NCBI GenBank assembly: GCA_031472005.1
Contig: PZJY01000006.1
Span: 868,001 to 932,000 of the forward strand
Reading direction: 5' to 3'
Source of the DNA: Tetracladium setigerum
Lineage: Eukaryota > Ascomycota > Leotiomycetes > Helotiales
Length of the DNA stretch: 64,000 nucleotides
Position numbers and translations under genes: made by a program. Positions 1 through 12,058 of the stretch are shown here, piece after piece. Position 1 is the stretch's first letter; each line of letters starts with the position of its first letter. The notes below the pieces were generated by a model. The model ran no database searches. It was not told the origin of the DNA and saw only the letters and a program-made list of their open reading frames with translations.

Positions 1-2
1 TT

Positions 3-871
3 ATTTGGAACACCCCCGACTTCAAGGATCTCTGGTACGGCAGTGAACAACCGTTTGTCTGGTCGAATGGCGACCCTACCGGCTACGGATACCATGGCGA
101 CTTCGTCAACGGCTGGAACATCCCAGTTCTTCAACGCGCCATCAATGAATGCACTGCTGACAGTGGGTTATTGAGGATTGCAAAGTCTTCAAACTGATCA
201 CTGATGACGCTGCGAACGCATGCAAGATCCCCGTTTCCGTCCACGAAAAGACCTCTGGCGTTCTCTCCGCCCTTCCAGGCTGCAACTCTGTCCAGAAGGG
301 ACCCGGAAAGGCCATCAAGGAGACAGGATGCGGAGCTCCAACTCATGCTGGTGACCCAATCATGCCTTACACCGATGTCAAGTCCAGAGGCTTCAAGTAC
401 ATTGGGTGCGGTTCAGACGTTGCCGGCCGCTCCCGCACACTCCCCCAGAGCCAGCTTGACGACCCTGTCGGTATGACAGTTGAACGATGCATCGACCATT
501 GCAAGACCCAAGGCTTCTCCTTCGCCGGTATGGAATACTCTAAGCAATGCTTCTGCGGCAACAGCATTTCCCAGGACAGACTTCCAGATCCCAAGCGCAT
601 GGGTAACTGCAACATGCAATGTACTGGAAACGACAAGCAAATCTGCGGTGGCGCCAGCTTGATCTCACTTTACCAAAAGTGCGGTCCAGGAAACTGCGTC
701 AACGCGGGTGTTCCATTCATCAATGGATCGTTCACCGGTACCGCTCCAAGTTTGGGAAATCTTCTCACCACCAAGCCACTGTCGGGTCCAGTCAAGCTTA
801 CTACTGTTGGTAGAAGTTTTCGAATCAAACAATTTGTCGATGATGTCTCGCAGACAGATACTGAGGCTTAG
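3..871 (+). CDS. DUF1996-WSC domain secreted protein, 3' part, one frameshift
   Basis: The 5' end lies outside the window. Bases 3-166 read as the end of a DUF1996 domain (FVWSNGDPTGYGYHGDFVNGW). The frame then breaks at the GGG at 165-167; adding one base restores SG-V-IEDCKVF, and the new frame runs to the TAG at 869-871. A WSC carbohydrate-binding domain follows at about 390-690, with the usual Cys pattern (YIGCGSD, CIDHCKTQGFSFAG, CFCGNSI, ICGG). DUF1996-WSC proteins are a common fungal secreted family thought to act at the cell wall or on polysaccharides; no enzyme activity is established from this sequence. The break may be a sequencing error or a true lesion, since the rest of the protein reads cleanly. 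The family call is firm; intactness is not. Confidence 0.8.
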
Positions 872-1828
872 AGCATCTTGTAGCTCTGTTTTAAATTGCA
901 TGCCGTAACGCCTACTGTCGTACTCACGACAGCAACGGACATCTCCCTCTTCTGCCGCAGACTGACATAAGTTACTGGATATCTTATGGCAGATAAATGA
1001 ATCTCTCAACTGGATGTACTTGCTTCTGTCCTGGAGGTTATCTAGATATCTTTATTTTAGAACTTCCAGAAAGATACTGTAACATCTGTCCCTGTGTCCC
1101 GAGATGCTGCTCCCTGTCACGAGACAAATCCGTAGTTTTGGAATCAAAAACCTTTTTCAATAAATATACAAAGTCGTGACTAATATAATGCTTTCTATAA
1201 CTATTAATCCCTGGCTGTGTTTTCTGTAGCGTATTCTTGTTTGTAAAATCAGATTCAAAGCATAGGCCCCGTGGCCTAAAAGACTTGAATCGGCACGCTG
1301 TAAAAGCTGTCATTCCCTGTCAAATTTAAACTAATGGGAGCCATAGCGGATCAACCCATACTTCGTTACATTTCTTTGAGTACTTTGACCAATCCTCATC
1401 CTAATAGCGGAAAGCTTTAACTAGGCTGTTAAATGAGACCCTATGGGCGGCGGGTAGCCATGGCCCCACTCTTATATTTCATGGTGTTCGGAAACTACTG
1501 GTAATATTGTACCATATCAAGAACCTCATCAGTAATAGCCAAGGCAATTATCCATGAATTCAGTGCATACAAATGCTTCTAACAGCATTAAAGGTGTTGC
1601 TGACCTACAAATACATGAAGCTCATAAACTGAGCAGGTCTCTCACAATTCATGCACACCCACCGCTGACCATCATCCTTCCATTAAAAACCTGCCCACGT
1701 AACGGTTAATTAATCTACCCCTACCAGTTTTTAGCCGTCCAACAACTCGGCTTTACTAATCTGCGTCTCAGCTCTGCTCTCTGACATAAGCCCTCTTCTT
1801 TCCTTGCCATCTTCCACCTTCTCCAGGT
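872..1828. other. Intergenic, convergent 3' ends
   Basis: About 950 bases between the WSC gene and the GPI-protein gene on the other strand. Short open frames occur on both strands, but none has domain-like composition or splice signals. I see no gene here. Confidence 0.6.
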
Positions 1829-2918
1829 TTAGAACGCAGCGGCAGAAGCAAGGATCGCTACTGCTACCGCAAGGCCAATACCCATTAAAACGCCGTTCTT
1901 ACTTCCACCAGTATATTCTATTTCAGTGGATGGTACGGTGGTGGATCCATTGGCTACACCAATACCTCCCGTGGTGGGAGCAGAGCTTGTTCCAGTGGCT
2001 GAAGCGACACCACTTTTCGTTCCCGATGCAGTATTAGTTGCATTTACAGGCTGGATCACGGCGTCGTAGCTAGCACAGGAAGCGCTTTCGGCAATTGGAC
2101 AGGACTCTTCAATGCAGATGGATGTCAATTGAGCTTCTTGAGCAGAGAAGCCAAAAACAGCCGCAGGTCTGCATCGCATACCGAACGTAGAGGCGAGAGG
2201 CAAGATGAATCCACGGACGTCGTACTCGCTGACTCCCAAGGAGAGGGCGCTGAGTTTGAATTGGTCAATGAAATAGGTGACTTCGGCGTTGGAGAGCGCC
2301 ATGAACTTGTGGACATTATATTGCGAGACTTTGCCGTGGTAGATTGGGGCTTGGGCGTAGCAGGTTAATTGCGGATGAAAGAATTCGTAGAGATGGGTGA
2401 ATAGTCGGCTGAGAAGTGTTATTAGATAGTGTTGTCTATGGGGATGGGAAGGAGGTACTGTTGTTTAGATTCGGGGTTGTTGGATGCCTTTCCTTCTCTT
2501 AGCGGAGCGGCTCCACCTCCATCAAGAAAGTTAACTGAGCTGCCAGAGGTACCGCCTGTGTTGGTTGAAGCAAGACCTCCGTTGAAGTATGGTAAGAGGT
2601 CCACCTCTGTGCCATTTACAGTGCCTTTGGCGAGGATGCCTGGAACCACGATGTTGAAAGAATTAGGAGTGACTATTGTTTTTATATCAATTAAAGTTTC
2701 GGATGGGAAAATGAGTCAAGAAGAAAGGAGAATATAGACGTACAGTTCCCAATGAAGGCGGTGTTGACAACAAGAGTAACAAACTTGAGCCGATTCTCAA
2801 CAGTGTTGTTCTTGAAAATAGTTTCGGTGTAGTAATCACAGGGGCCAGCATCTGTTGGACGCTGGGCAACTATTGAGGTTGCCGCGAGAGAAGTGAGAAT
2901 GAAGCATCTGAAAAGCAT
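1829..2918 (-). CDS. Secreted, probably GPI-anchored surface protein
   Basis: Three exons on the minus strand: 2918-2744, 2672-2459 and 2408-1829. Introns are 71 and 50 nt, with CTAATAAC before the second acceptor. The phases close to a 322-residue protein. It begins with a hydrophobic signal peptide (MLFRCFILTSLAATSIVA). The body has N-glycosylation sequons and an even set of cysteines (MRCRPA, ICIEESCPIAESASC). A Ser/Thr/Gly-rich stalk leads to a short hydrophobic tail (GIGLAVAVAILASAAAF), the pattern of a GPI attachment signal. I chose the 2918 start because the upstream Met at 3044 would put about 42 residues before the signal peptide. I do not recognise a named domain in the body. Cell-surface location is inferred from the two ends. 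Confidence 0.75.
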
Positions 2919-3840
2919 CTTGATGTTGTTAGAATTCGAGACTCTACAGCTGGTGAATTTGAAACGAGGATGAGGAAGGACGAAAGAGATGAGAATGTTG
3001 AGGAAAGAATGGGAAGACATGACTAGTGCTTCTTCTTTCTTCACATGGGTCCGCAGCGGTCAAATGTCGATTTCTTTGCAGGCGCCTTCGGGATATTTCA
3101 CCCATATAATTCTAGAGTGAATCGGTAGTTCGCGGCAATACCTACATTTCCACAGCTAGCCTCTAAATAATCAAATTTTTTGCGATCGAAATGTCCACCC
3201 GGATGATCCCCGCAGTCGAGTGCATCTTCGTATGTTATGCTAGCTTGCCTTCAACTCGGTCGTATGCTTGTACGAAGTACTTCGTAATATGACTTCCTTT
3301 GTTCTCTCGGACTTTAACCTCAGCTTGATCTGTGAGATTAGATGTGTCATTTAATCCAGCTGGTGGAGATTGTGCCACCGGGTAGGGGCTTAATTATTGC
3401 TTTTCTCCAGCTAACAGTTTTTCGAGAGCTAATTTGTTTGTGACTGGTCTATTTGCCCTTCAGCCCTTCCCCCCCCCCCTTTCCGGCCACCCCGCCAAAG
3501 TCACCACAACCACTACACTCCAACTTAGATAATTAATAACTTTTACAACCTTTTATCAATTCTTTTGAAACTTGGATTACATATTATGATTACCATAAAA
3601 ATTTGATATACCGAATACGATATAGTACGCTCGCTTAATAATATCGGAGACTTGTATTGAATCAGAGACGGATCCAAGAATTAATACAACGCTTTCCATA
3701 CGGGCGAAGAGTTTAATCTCTCTAATACTATCAGATTCTTTTATGCTACTTAAAGTATATTCTCCATCGTCTTTAAATAATGCCTCCGTTTCGCTTTTTT
3801 CCCAAGGCAACTCGTATACCAGTCACAATCACCTAGTTAA
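2919..3840. other. Intergenic region with an AT-rich block
   Basis: Upstream of the GPI-protein gene. Bases 3470-3481 hold a C-rich run. From about 3530 to 3810 the sequence turns strongly AT-rich, rich in TA, and is broken in every frame. That looks like a point-mutated (RIP-like) remnant next to the decayed DUF7580 gene, but nothing in it can be identified. Confidence 0.5.
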
Positions 3841-5559
3841 ATCGACGTAGCTATTCTTAACGACAAGTTCATTGAGCAACTTGGAGACTCTGCGTTAGCG
3901 TGCAAGACGACAGTGGACCTAATCCAAGTAAAACTCAAGAGCATCGAAGAAGAATCGGAGAGCTTCGGATCAGTGATACAACAGTCAGTCCCTGTAAGTA
4001 TCGTTTTCCTATCCCTTCTGCTTCATAAAGATCATTTTTCCACTCTAGAGAATGCAAAAAAAGAAGCTCCAGGAATCTGGAAAGAAAAAAAAAGACATGG
4101 AAATGATCTAATCTCGACTATAGCACAATTCTATCGGAGACAAAGCCTGGAGAGCACGAGTGGGAAAAAAGCTAAAGTTCAGTATTTCGGAGTTTCATCT
4201 GGACACCACGTTGAAGGAATTGAGGAAACTGAAGCAGGACTTCCGCACTCTTGCCGAGCAAACAAGAAGATTTGAGAACGAGCACCGCCAACCCGAGACT
4301 GGGGTTTCCCCTTCTCCAAGAAGTCAACATAAGACAGAAGAATACGAAATGGTACAGAAAGCTTCCACTCAGCTGTATATATCATTAGAAAGAGCTTGCA
4401 ACTTGCACGATAAGCATTTGGCTCATTTTCGCCTCGAGCCACGGCATATTACCATTGAAGACCAAGGAACACCTCTAGTTCGATTCCATATCACATTCGC
4501 CCGTCAGGAAGTTCGCCAAAAGAGAATGCCAGAGCCGGTATGGATTTCTATTCACTCGACCGTAGAGGAGCCCATGCATGAAGACATCGAAGAAGACAAA
4601 GCGCAAAGAACCTGAGTTTCCTTGACCAACAGACTGAAACGTGAAATTGTTCCTGCTTGTATTTCAAGCCCTAAGAGGCCAAAGGGCAAGACTGTTCGTT
4701 TTTGTTGCCACATCTTGCACCCGTTCTTCTACAACAGGGATCCTTCTTGCTTCTTTTCCAGCAGACCCAACACTGCCGGAATTTTGTGTACAACATGACT
4801 TCTGCAAAACTCTATAATCATGCGGACCGAAATCTCCCGCGAGGAAGAACTTAGGATATTTTCAAAATTCCGGTCTCTTCAAGTATCTCGTATATCTTGC
4901 TCCTCCAATAATCTGTAGTGGGAACACTCGATTTCGCTTGCTGCGATTATATCTTCGATGTCAAGAAGATCACTAGCAGAACAATATCCCCAGTATGAGA
5001 GGCTTCGACTAGCTAGGCAACTTGCTGCTGTAGTTTTGCAGTTTCACGCAACGCCCATACTGAGGAACAACTGGAAGAGTGAGGATGTAGTCTTCTACGG
5101 TACTGATTCGTCCTCCCCGGTACTCACAATTCCACATTTGAACGTCCGATTCGGCAAGGTTCTTAGAACATCAAACTCTTTACCAGATACCGCATCCAAA
5201 ACACTCGTCAACAATGAGCCTCCACCATTCTTCCACAATCCCTTTCTATTCCGTCTTGCTGTTATTCTCATCGAACTTGCCTATCAAGTCCCTCTGCACC
5301 AGATCGAGGATCAAGTCAATATCCAAGACAACTTGGCCAGTAACTCGGAATTCTTCGTGGCCAACCGCCTGTCGAAATCAATAGGCACCACAATGGGACG
5401 CAGTTATGGGAAAGTGGTAAGAAAGTGCCCAGGATGTGATTTTGGAGAAGGTACAACGGGTCTGGGGATCCGGGGTTGCAACGTGTTTATTATCGCGATG
5501 TGGCTTGCGAACTGGAGAAATTGGAAAGGGAATTTGCAAAGCTGCAGCTCGGATTTTGA
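3841..5559 (+). pseudogene. DUF7580-family gene, decayed
   Basis: Segments of a DUF7580 protein, a fungal family often found with HET/prion-like self-recognition genes, lie in order but in several frames. An N-terminal helical part (VDLIQVKLKSIEEESESFG) ends at a good intron (3994-4048). The next exon has in-frame TAA at 4109-4111 and TAG at 4121-4123, both one C-to-T change from Gln, followed by KKLKFSISEFHLDTTLKELR. The C-terminal domain is clear at 4958-5465 (LRLARQLAAVVLQFHATPIL, NPFLFRLAVILIELAYQVPL, VVRKCPGCDFGEG). One base is missing at the GGGG at 5464-5467; past it the frame continues GDPGLQRVYYRDVACELEKL to a stop at 5559. The middle (4616-4860) needs further frame changes. No start codon could be fixed. 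Family assignment is good; a working product looks unlikely. Confidence 0.7.
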
Positions 5560-5790
5560 TAAGGCCTCACATCTTTGAAGTTGTATTTACCCGTCCCAAA
5601 ACAAATTGCGTCTTTGAGATCCTTGCATGTTGTAGCCATGGCAAGCGGGGGCCCTTGGCATAAATGGACACTTATCAGCAACTGACCGCCCCTTTGAGTT
5701 GCTTCCAAGTCCCATCATGACATACACGCGAACAACGGTGAAGCTATAAAATCGGCCACTGAGCATCTAAGCAGTCCTTGGCCGGTTACA

Positions 5791-7424
5791 ATGGTTGATG
5801 TGACGAATCTTAGGGACTTTGCAGGGCCTCTGACAACGACTTTTACTCCTGCGCCATCATGTACGAATATTCAATTTCAGGGATGCGAGGGAATAGGTTC
5901 TCAATCAGAAATGGATAGCCCATGCTCGGCAGATATTTACTCAACGGGATGCGGATCGTCCATGAAAACGGAATGTCATCCCAGAGTCGCGACGACCTAT
6001 ACGCAAAGAAAGTACATATACTCCCCTGCTTCTATCTGCCCTGTAGGCTGGCGAACCGCGGCCACAGAGACTGGAACCTCAAGCTCGTCGCCATTTGAAG
6101 CTTGGGCAACGCCAGCGGGAGTGTGGTGCTGTCCAAGGTATGGCTCTCCCCACTGAAAAGTATTCAACTGTCTCACTTAGGGATTCTTAGTGGCCTAACA
6201 TATAGCGGAGACGCTTTTTGTAAAACTAGAGTCACGCGAGCTACGATAATAGCGACAAAGACGATTGATTATGAGTCCTGCGATAGACGTGAGACAATCC
6301 TCATTGTTGACCCACAAACATCCATATCAGTGGACTGGATGGCAGGTGCAGCGTTCAGCTCAGGCACGATATTTTCCACAGACTTAGGGTCATACTATGG
6401 TACAATCAAGGTCGAAGTGTATGCTTTGGGGATATTGCTTGCTGGACAGACATTGGACGCTGATTTCTCACGTACCTTTATCCCGGGTTCCCTGCTCTCC
6501 ACGCCAACAACGAGTGATACGCCGATGACAAGCGCATCATCAATACCAAGCGCTACGAATGGCGCGGCAGGCGACGAGAACCGCGGCGCGCAGAACTCAA
6601 CACCAGACAAAAAACGCATCATAGGTCTCGCTGTTGGTCTATCAGTCGGGCTGAGCTTACTATTTGGTATCAGTATATGGCTCTTCTGGCGTTATCGTAA
6701 ACAAAACCGGGGCCAAGATGCCTCTGACAGGGCCAGGAGCCAGTTTCACGATCAGGCTGGTAAGCCAGAGCTTGATGCTGCCACTGCAGTAGGCGTGAAG
6801 GAAATTGCATACAAGCAAGAGCCTCTCACAGAGCTTGATGACGAACACTGGCCTCAAACAAGAGAGCTTGACTCAAACTTGGCGCAGGTACAGCCTGATA
6901 TACACAATTCAACTTTAGCCGAGCTTGAAAGTCTACAGAGTAGCACTGTAGCACCGGCCATCCAACCTTCGGAATTATCCGCAGCCCCTACAGCGTCAGA
7001 AAATGCCAGTTGGCAGTACTCCACAGCTCATAGTGATGGTACACATTTGGGACATGTTATAAATGCGCCAAAATTATCGTCAGGTGGGACAGGCGTCTCA
7101 TCTCGTCTAGAATCGCGTACGCAGGAGCCAAAACATAGCGTGCAGCATGTCCAAGAGCCTTTGCAAGTGACGATAGAGCATGGTGGGACCAACGTTTCAG
7201 ATTTCAGAGCAGATTTAACGAATACGACTACTGGGAATGGAAACGAATGGCCTGGTCAGTCTTCGCCGAACCAAAGCGACGAAGTTGACAATGTCCGTCG
7301 TAGAACACTGTTGCAGAGACAGGACGATTTGCGCCAAGAGGCAGAGAGGCTACGACGGCTGCAAAGCATCGAAGATGAAGACCGTGAGATCAGGGAAGAG
7401 CTATCTAGATTGGCTGAGAGGTGA
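5791..7424 (+). CDS. One-pass membrane protein with Cys-rich ectodomain
   Basis: Two exons, 5791-6137 and 6191-7424, with a 53 nt intron (GTATGG...TTCTTAG) that joins WCCP to SGLTYSGDAFC in phase. The product is 526 residues. Residues 1 to about 245 form an extracellular-type region with paired cysteines (CTNIQFQGC, CSADIYSTGCG, ICPVGWRTA) and a Ser/Thr-rich stalk. One transmembrane helix follows (IIGLAVGLSVGLSLLFGISI). The cytoplasmic tail of about 250 residues is acidic and Ser-rich and ends in a charged coiled coil (RQDDLRQEAERLRRLQSI). No cleavable signal peptide is visible at MVDVTNLRDF. The layout resembles fungal wall-sensor-like proteins, but I recognise no named domain. Orientation in the membrane is inferred. 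Confidence 0.8.
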
Positions 7425-7854
7425 CTGAATGCAAGAAAACCTCACTGTGTGCACAAACCCGGAATCCATTCTAGCGCTATCTTGAATATCTAATCGAATC
7501 AAATCTTGCTCTTGCTACAGATTTTTAACTAAAACGCCATCTTGCAGTAGTACAGCAAATATTCTTTCCATGGTATAACAATTTATTCTCCCTTTTCAAG
7601 GTATCTAAGACTGCTAGCTATCGGATGTCGGTATTTCAGGAGACGTGTGGTAGCCAAGGTCAACTTAGGCTCTATAAAGTGTCCACAATGGGAGGAGATT
7701 AATATAACGGAAATATATTCTACGCCGCATAATAACGGAATACTAGAGGTAAATCTGATATATACCAGACCTATGTAATATTTGAGATCAACATGCATAT
7801 ATCGCCATTTTAGTCACAGACCAGCATCATGCGACAAAGTAGTTTGAGTTCTGA
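7425..7854. other. Intergenic, AT-rich
   Basis: 430 bases between convergent gene ends. AT-rich, with only short random-looking open frames. No gene or repeat seen. Confidence 0.6.
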
Positions 7855-10067
7855 TTAGATCAAAATGAAAACTTCATCCACTCCCTTATCAGGGCTAGCA
7901 AATGCTTCTCCATCTTGCATCAGTCCATGAAGATACACATCGCCAACAAGTCGCGCCCTTTCACCCTCTTCAAATCTGAAGGCGAAGAGTGGCCTGCCGC
8001 CATAAACTACACAGACTGAGTCTCCTCCCTGTACATCTCCACTAACCATGCCAACTCTTCCACCCGTCGTAGTTACGAATCGTCGACCAGTAGTACCGTT
8101 TCGGAGAGCAGTATCAAATAACGAGGCACGCCTAAGGTGGAGGTCATTGGTTAGAGGCTCAGTATGCTCACGCACTGCAGAGGACAAACTGGACTCCATC
8201 CACGCCACGTAGTTTTCTTCCCAGCCGGTTTTCCTTGCTGCCAGAAATCAATCCATCCACCAGCCAGTGCACGCCAACATGCTTCAGTGGCAGCACTCTT
8301 TGTAGAGTAAATCGATCGACTCGCTTCCATGCAGAGTTGTACCCAGGCAATAAGTTCTGCCTTAGATGCTGGTGCCAGAGAAGGGCGCTCCTCCAGAACG
8401 TCCCTGATGGTATCAATCCGGAATCCTGACACCCGCAACTCGTCCGTCTCTTGAGATGTTATGAAGTTGGGAAGATCTGAGGGATCACCACCAACATTGA
8501 AGTGGAAGATTTGTGGCTCGACATTGTGATCAGGCACATCATTCCAGTTCGGACACCACGTTGGCAACCCTGGTGGGTGTAGTGCAGAGCATGCTTGTAC
8601 GAGTAGTTTCTGCTTTCTCCCATGGTCGGTTCCTTTAACATGTCGCAAGCAAACTTTGGCGAATCGAGTGTATGCGGCATAATATTGCTTCTTCCTATCT
8701 GGATCGGCTGTTAACCAGCTGTAATACTCCTCAAGGTCCTGGTTAAGTTGAGGGGTAAGACCCAATATTCCCAAAACGTGATCAATCGGCTGGCTACACT
8801 TTTTGTGCCTTGCTAGCCAGAGGATATCTAAAGCGTCCGGGGCTTGGTCGACATCGATCTGGTCCGTGCCCCGATGAGTCGCAAAGTATTGCTGCAATAT
8901 AGCTGTTGCACACAGGTTTTGTATTGCTATCTCCGCCTGGCGACTGGCAATTGTATAATCCACATTTGTTGGTGCCATGTATCGTACAAGATCCAACTCT
9001 CTAAACACACGCCACATATCAAATAGTTCGTTACCTGGGATCTGAAATGTGCCGCAGGCTACTTGTATCCGTTTTGCGAGCACTGCTTCCTGTAACGTCC
9101 AAACCCGTTCGAACCACGGAAGACGGTAGAGCTTCTGTAGCGAAGCCCACAATGGTTTCCCTTCAGTATACCCATATTGAGCGAGCCCATCAACTGTCCT
9201 CGCATAGGAGCCATCTTGGACTCCTTCCATTATCTGTAGGAGTTCTCTCCGGAGATTTCCAAGCAGACCAAGTGTGGCACAGATTTCTGGATTTCCAGGT
9301 CCCAGATACACCAAAGTGGCATTAGATCGAGTGTAGATCTCACCCATAAGAGGGAGATAGCGCTGGATTTCCTGAGCATCATTCTGGTTCAGACATATCG
9401 CATCAATCCATATCAACCTTTTTCTGCTGTCATCAGATTGATCAACAAGTCCGGAAGCGACCGAAGCAACTGACTGCATTGGTTGGCCATACAAGTCAAT
9501 GAGTGTATTTTCCAAGCTAGGAGTTATGTAAAGTTGTTTATGATTACACAAGATGGGTTTGGTGAATTTCTCTATACCCCATACGTAGGACAAGGTGTCA
9601 AACTGCCCGTCCACGTCGAGGAGCGGATAGGATCGTAAGGAACAAATGACAGTGTCGAGCACGACGGCGCGTATTTCAAGTAAGCGGATATGTGGACGAT
9701 CCGTTGGTAATGGTTCGTACAAATAAGCATCGTCCAATTCTATTGTGGTTGAGTTACTTGCAAGAGCAGGGACTGTACTGGCAATAAATATCTCAGAGTT
9801 TCCTCTACATATGCCACTGGAGGATCGCTTGTTGAACATGCTGCCCAGACGTTGCTGGAGCTTCTGAGCGAACGGCATTGTGAGAAGTTGACCAATCAGT
9901 ACACCAAGGGAATTGTGTGTGAAATTGATGCAGTCATCTACGTGCTTGGAATACTGGTGATGATGAAGAGCGTTCTCTGATTGTAAATTGTTGATCGCGT
10001 CAAGCTGGTTGATGTGAACATGTGTCAGAGAACCACGTGATTTTGTGACTTTGTGACTGAGGGCCAT
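7855..10067 (-). CDS. Heterokaryon incompatibility (HET) domain protein, one frameshift
   Basis: The HET domain occupies roughly residues 155-330, with the family motifs LSYVWG (159-164), WIDAICLNQ (220-228) and RVWTLQE (321-327). The C-terminal HET-6-like part includes GTTGRRFVTTTGG and a pattern typical of the family end. The long frame from 10067 runs out at 8151. The true C-terminus lies in the next frame (8208-7855), and loss of one base at the GGTTTTCC run at 8227-8234 explains the break (WQQGK-TGWEENYVAWMESS). No GT-AG intron of normal size fits. HET proteins trigger cell death when unlike strains fuse. The first Met is taken; MPFAQKLQQRLG and MFNKRSSSG are other possible starts. Its neighbourhood with DUF7580 is typical of self-recognition regions. 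Confidence 0.8.
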
Positions 10068-10078
10068 GTCACAAACCA

Positions 10079-10104
10079 GTCGCCCACAAATGTGTCGCCC
10101 ACAA
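10079..10104 (+). repeat. 11-bp direct repeat upstream of the HET gene
   Basis: GTCGCCCACAA occurs twice, at 10079-10089 and 10094-10104, just upstream of the HET start codon. It could be a regulatory pair or chance. Confidence 0.45.
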
Positions 10105-10465
10105 GCCTTTTGCCAGTCTCGAACAAAATACGTTGGTTTGGTGACGGAGTTGAACAGTGAGCGGCGCTTTCGTCGAAATTGTTCTGGCTCCCTTTGGTGG
10201 AAGAATGAGTGGATTCGTTAAGAAAGATTCCTAATGAAATCCCAGAGCTATGGTGGGGTTTTGGGATGGATATGCCAGAATCGGATTATCTTTTTTTAGG
10301 TTCCGACTACCAAAAGCAACAACACCTATATATCAGCACCTAGATAGATACCATCGCGCCCAAAAGTAAAGCAAGAGGACTTATACTTGCCTGAAAGACC
10401 TTTAATTGATGTGTGTTAGTTACACAAAGGAGATCTATTCTTCAGCATCATCCTCAACAACGAAA
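10105..10465. other. Intergenic, HET promoter side
   Basis: Upstream of the HET gene and downstream of the acidic hypothetical gene, which is also on the minus strand. No further gene is seen. Confidence 0.5.
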
Positions 10466-11264
10466 TCACCCAAATCCTCCTACCCCTCCATCATCCTCCT
10501 CATCATCATCCTCTAAAATAACAACAGCTACACCACCTACACCACCTACACCACCTACACCATCATTGTCTTCCTCCTCCTCAACTTTCGGGACTTCTCC
10601 ACCAGAAAGGACAGCATTGATAGCCTCAGGATTATGAACCTGGGCAGCAAACTCGTTCAACTCTTCCTCCACAACTTCCAATATTCCCTCGCCTACTATA
10701 ATCCCCATCTCCAACTTCTCCACCACTAATACCATTCTCTTTATAAAGATCTTCTTGATTCCTTGCTCAATATCATCCTCATCATCATTATCATCATCCT
10801 CGTCTTCCTCATAAGCACATTTCTTTCCCCAAGAATATCACAAATTATTATGCTATTACAGTATGATTTCAAATGCAAAGAAAACACTTACAGCCCTTGA
10901 ACCAAGGCTCTTATTACTCTCTTCAATTTCCTCCTCCTTGATCACACAGACGGCAGCAAATTCTTCGTCCATACGGAGGGTAATCTTAAATTCAGCATCT
11001 TCGTACCTATGTAGCAAGAATGCCAACCATCTCGAAATGCTTAATGCTCTTCATAACCCCAAAAGACCTTTTCTCGCCAGTTCCTTCTATTGGTAATGTG
11101 GAACGTGGATAGCAATGATAAAATAGACCAAGTTTCAACATAACCAATTGTTGGCCATGCTCTCTGATTGCCGTAATTGGAACAGATATCCGCATTTCAT
11201 CTATCCGTACGGAATCCAGGGCGTATCCTGGTGAATCGTAAGCCTTTTCCGTAGTAGCAGGCAC
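10466..11264 (-). CDS. Small acidic hypothetical protein
   Basis: A three-exon model fits: 11264-11068, 11006-10892 and 10822-10466. Introns are 61 nt (GTCTTT...CATAG, weak donor) and 69 nt (GTAAGT...GAAAG). Phases close to 222 residues. The N-terminal half is ordinary (YALDSVRIDEMRISVPITAI); the rest is very acidic (EEDEDDDNDDEDD). It ends in a GGV repeat coded by a 9-bp tandem repeat, then GGVGGFG. I recognise no family. The middle of exon 1 (LGLFYHCYPRSTLPIE) may hide another intron, and the gene could start further upstream. Coding status rests only on open frames and matching phases. Confidence 0.45.
10528..10563 (+). repeat. 9-bp tandem repeat coding GGV
   Basis: About four near-perfect copies of CTACACCAC. 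On the minus strand it codes the Gly-Gly-Val repeats of the acidic protein. The copy number may vary between strains. Confidence 0.7.
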
Positions 11265-12058
11265 TACAGATCAAGTGGATTTTACTAGTCTCCCTATAAT
11301 GAATCGAAGAGATTCACAAGGATTATTCTACGAGGCAGATTCGAGCTCTTGATGGAGTTCCTCTCTTGGTGTTTGGCAACTTAACCCAAGATGCAACGTT
11401 AGAAGTGGGAAATATTGCTGCGGCACATTCTTCAAATCCTGTATTAAAAGTGGGTGTTGCATCCTCATCAACAAGCTTGTGACGTGGCGTCGTCGCAACT
11501 TGTCCGCATTAGGTGCGTTGCTCACTTTCCTATCTTGGCCATGCTCTTTGCGAAAGATTTGTCGTTGTGATTGATATCCTACTCTATTTTGATCGTTGGA
11601 ATAGAGACTAAGCATTTTGATATTCTTTCACTCGTCCAGAAGTACTCAGATTGTAGGCTTAGGAGCTGGCTCCAATGAAACAAAGCTATAGCTTATTACT
11701 TTTCCCACTCTTACGGCGAAACTGCTCAGAGTGCTTGGAAGCAAGTGCTCCTTTCGATCATCGTGAAAATGCTGCAGCAGCCTGAATGCATGACTGCATG
11801 ACTGCATATTATCTCTTTTATTTCTGCCGGAAAACATCTTTGCCTATGTATATCTGCAAAGTTCAGGCGCAGTTCTTGTCAGAGGACCAAGTCCGTGGTC
11901 ACTCGCACATTATTTCTCCCTCACTACATAACTTCGAAAGCCCCAAGTTCCGAATGTAATAGTATTCTCCTCTTCACCAGCTCATCTTCTCAATTTCTCA
12001 GTGTTGATCAGGCAAGAACTTTCGGCCTTTAGTCCTGCATAAATTTTGGTAGCTCAAG
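11265..12058. other. Intergenic, with one 55-codon open stretch
   Basis: Bases 11315-11482 on the plus strand form an open stretch of about 55 codons (RALDGVPLLVFGNLTQDATL) with protein-like composition but no start and no matching neighbour. It may be a gene fragment. The rest looks like ordinary promoter sequence for the desaturase-like gene. Confidence 0.4.

Noticed and set aside
4925..4933. A third CAG-to-TAG stop in the DUF7580 gene before WEHSISLAA
   Set aside because: The frame upstream of it is uncertain; a frame change at this point explains the sequence as well, so I did not count it as a RIP-type stop.
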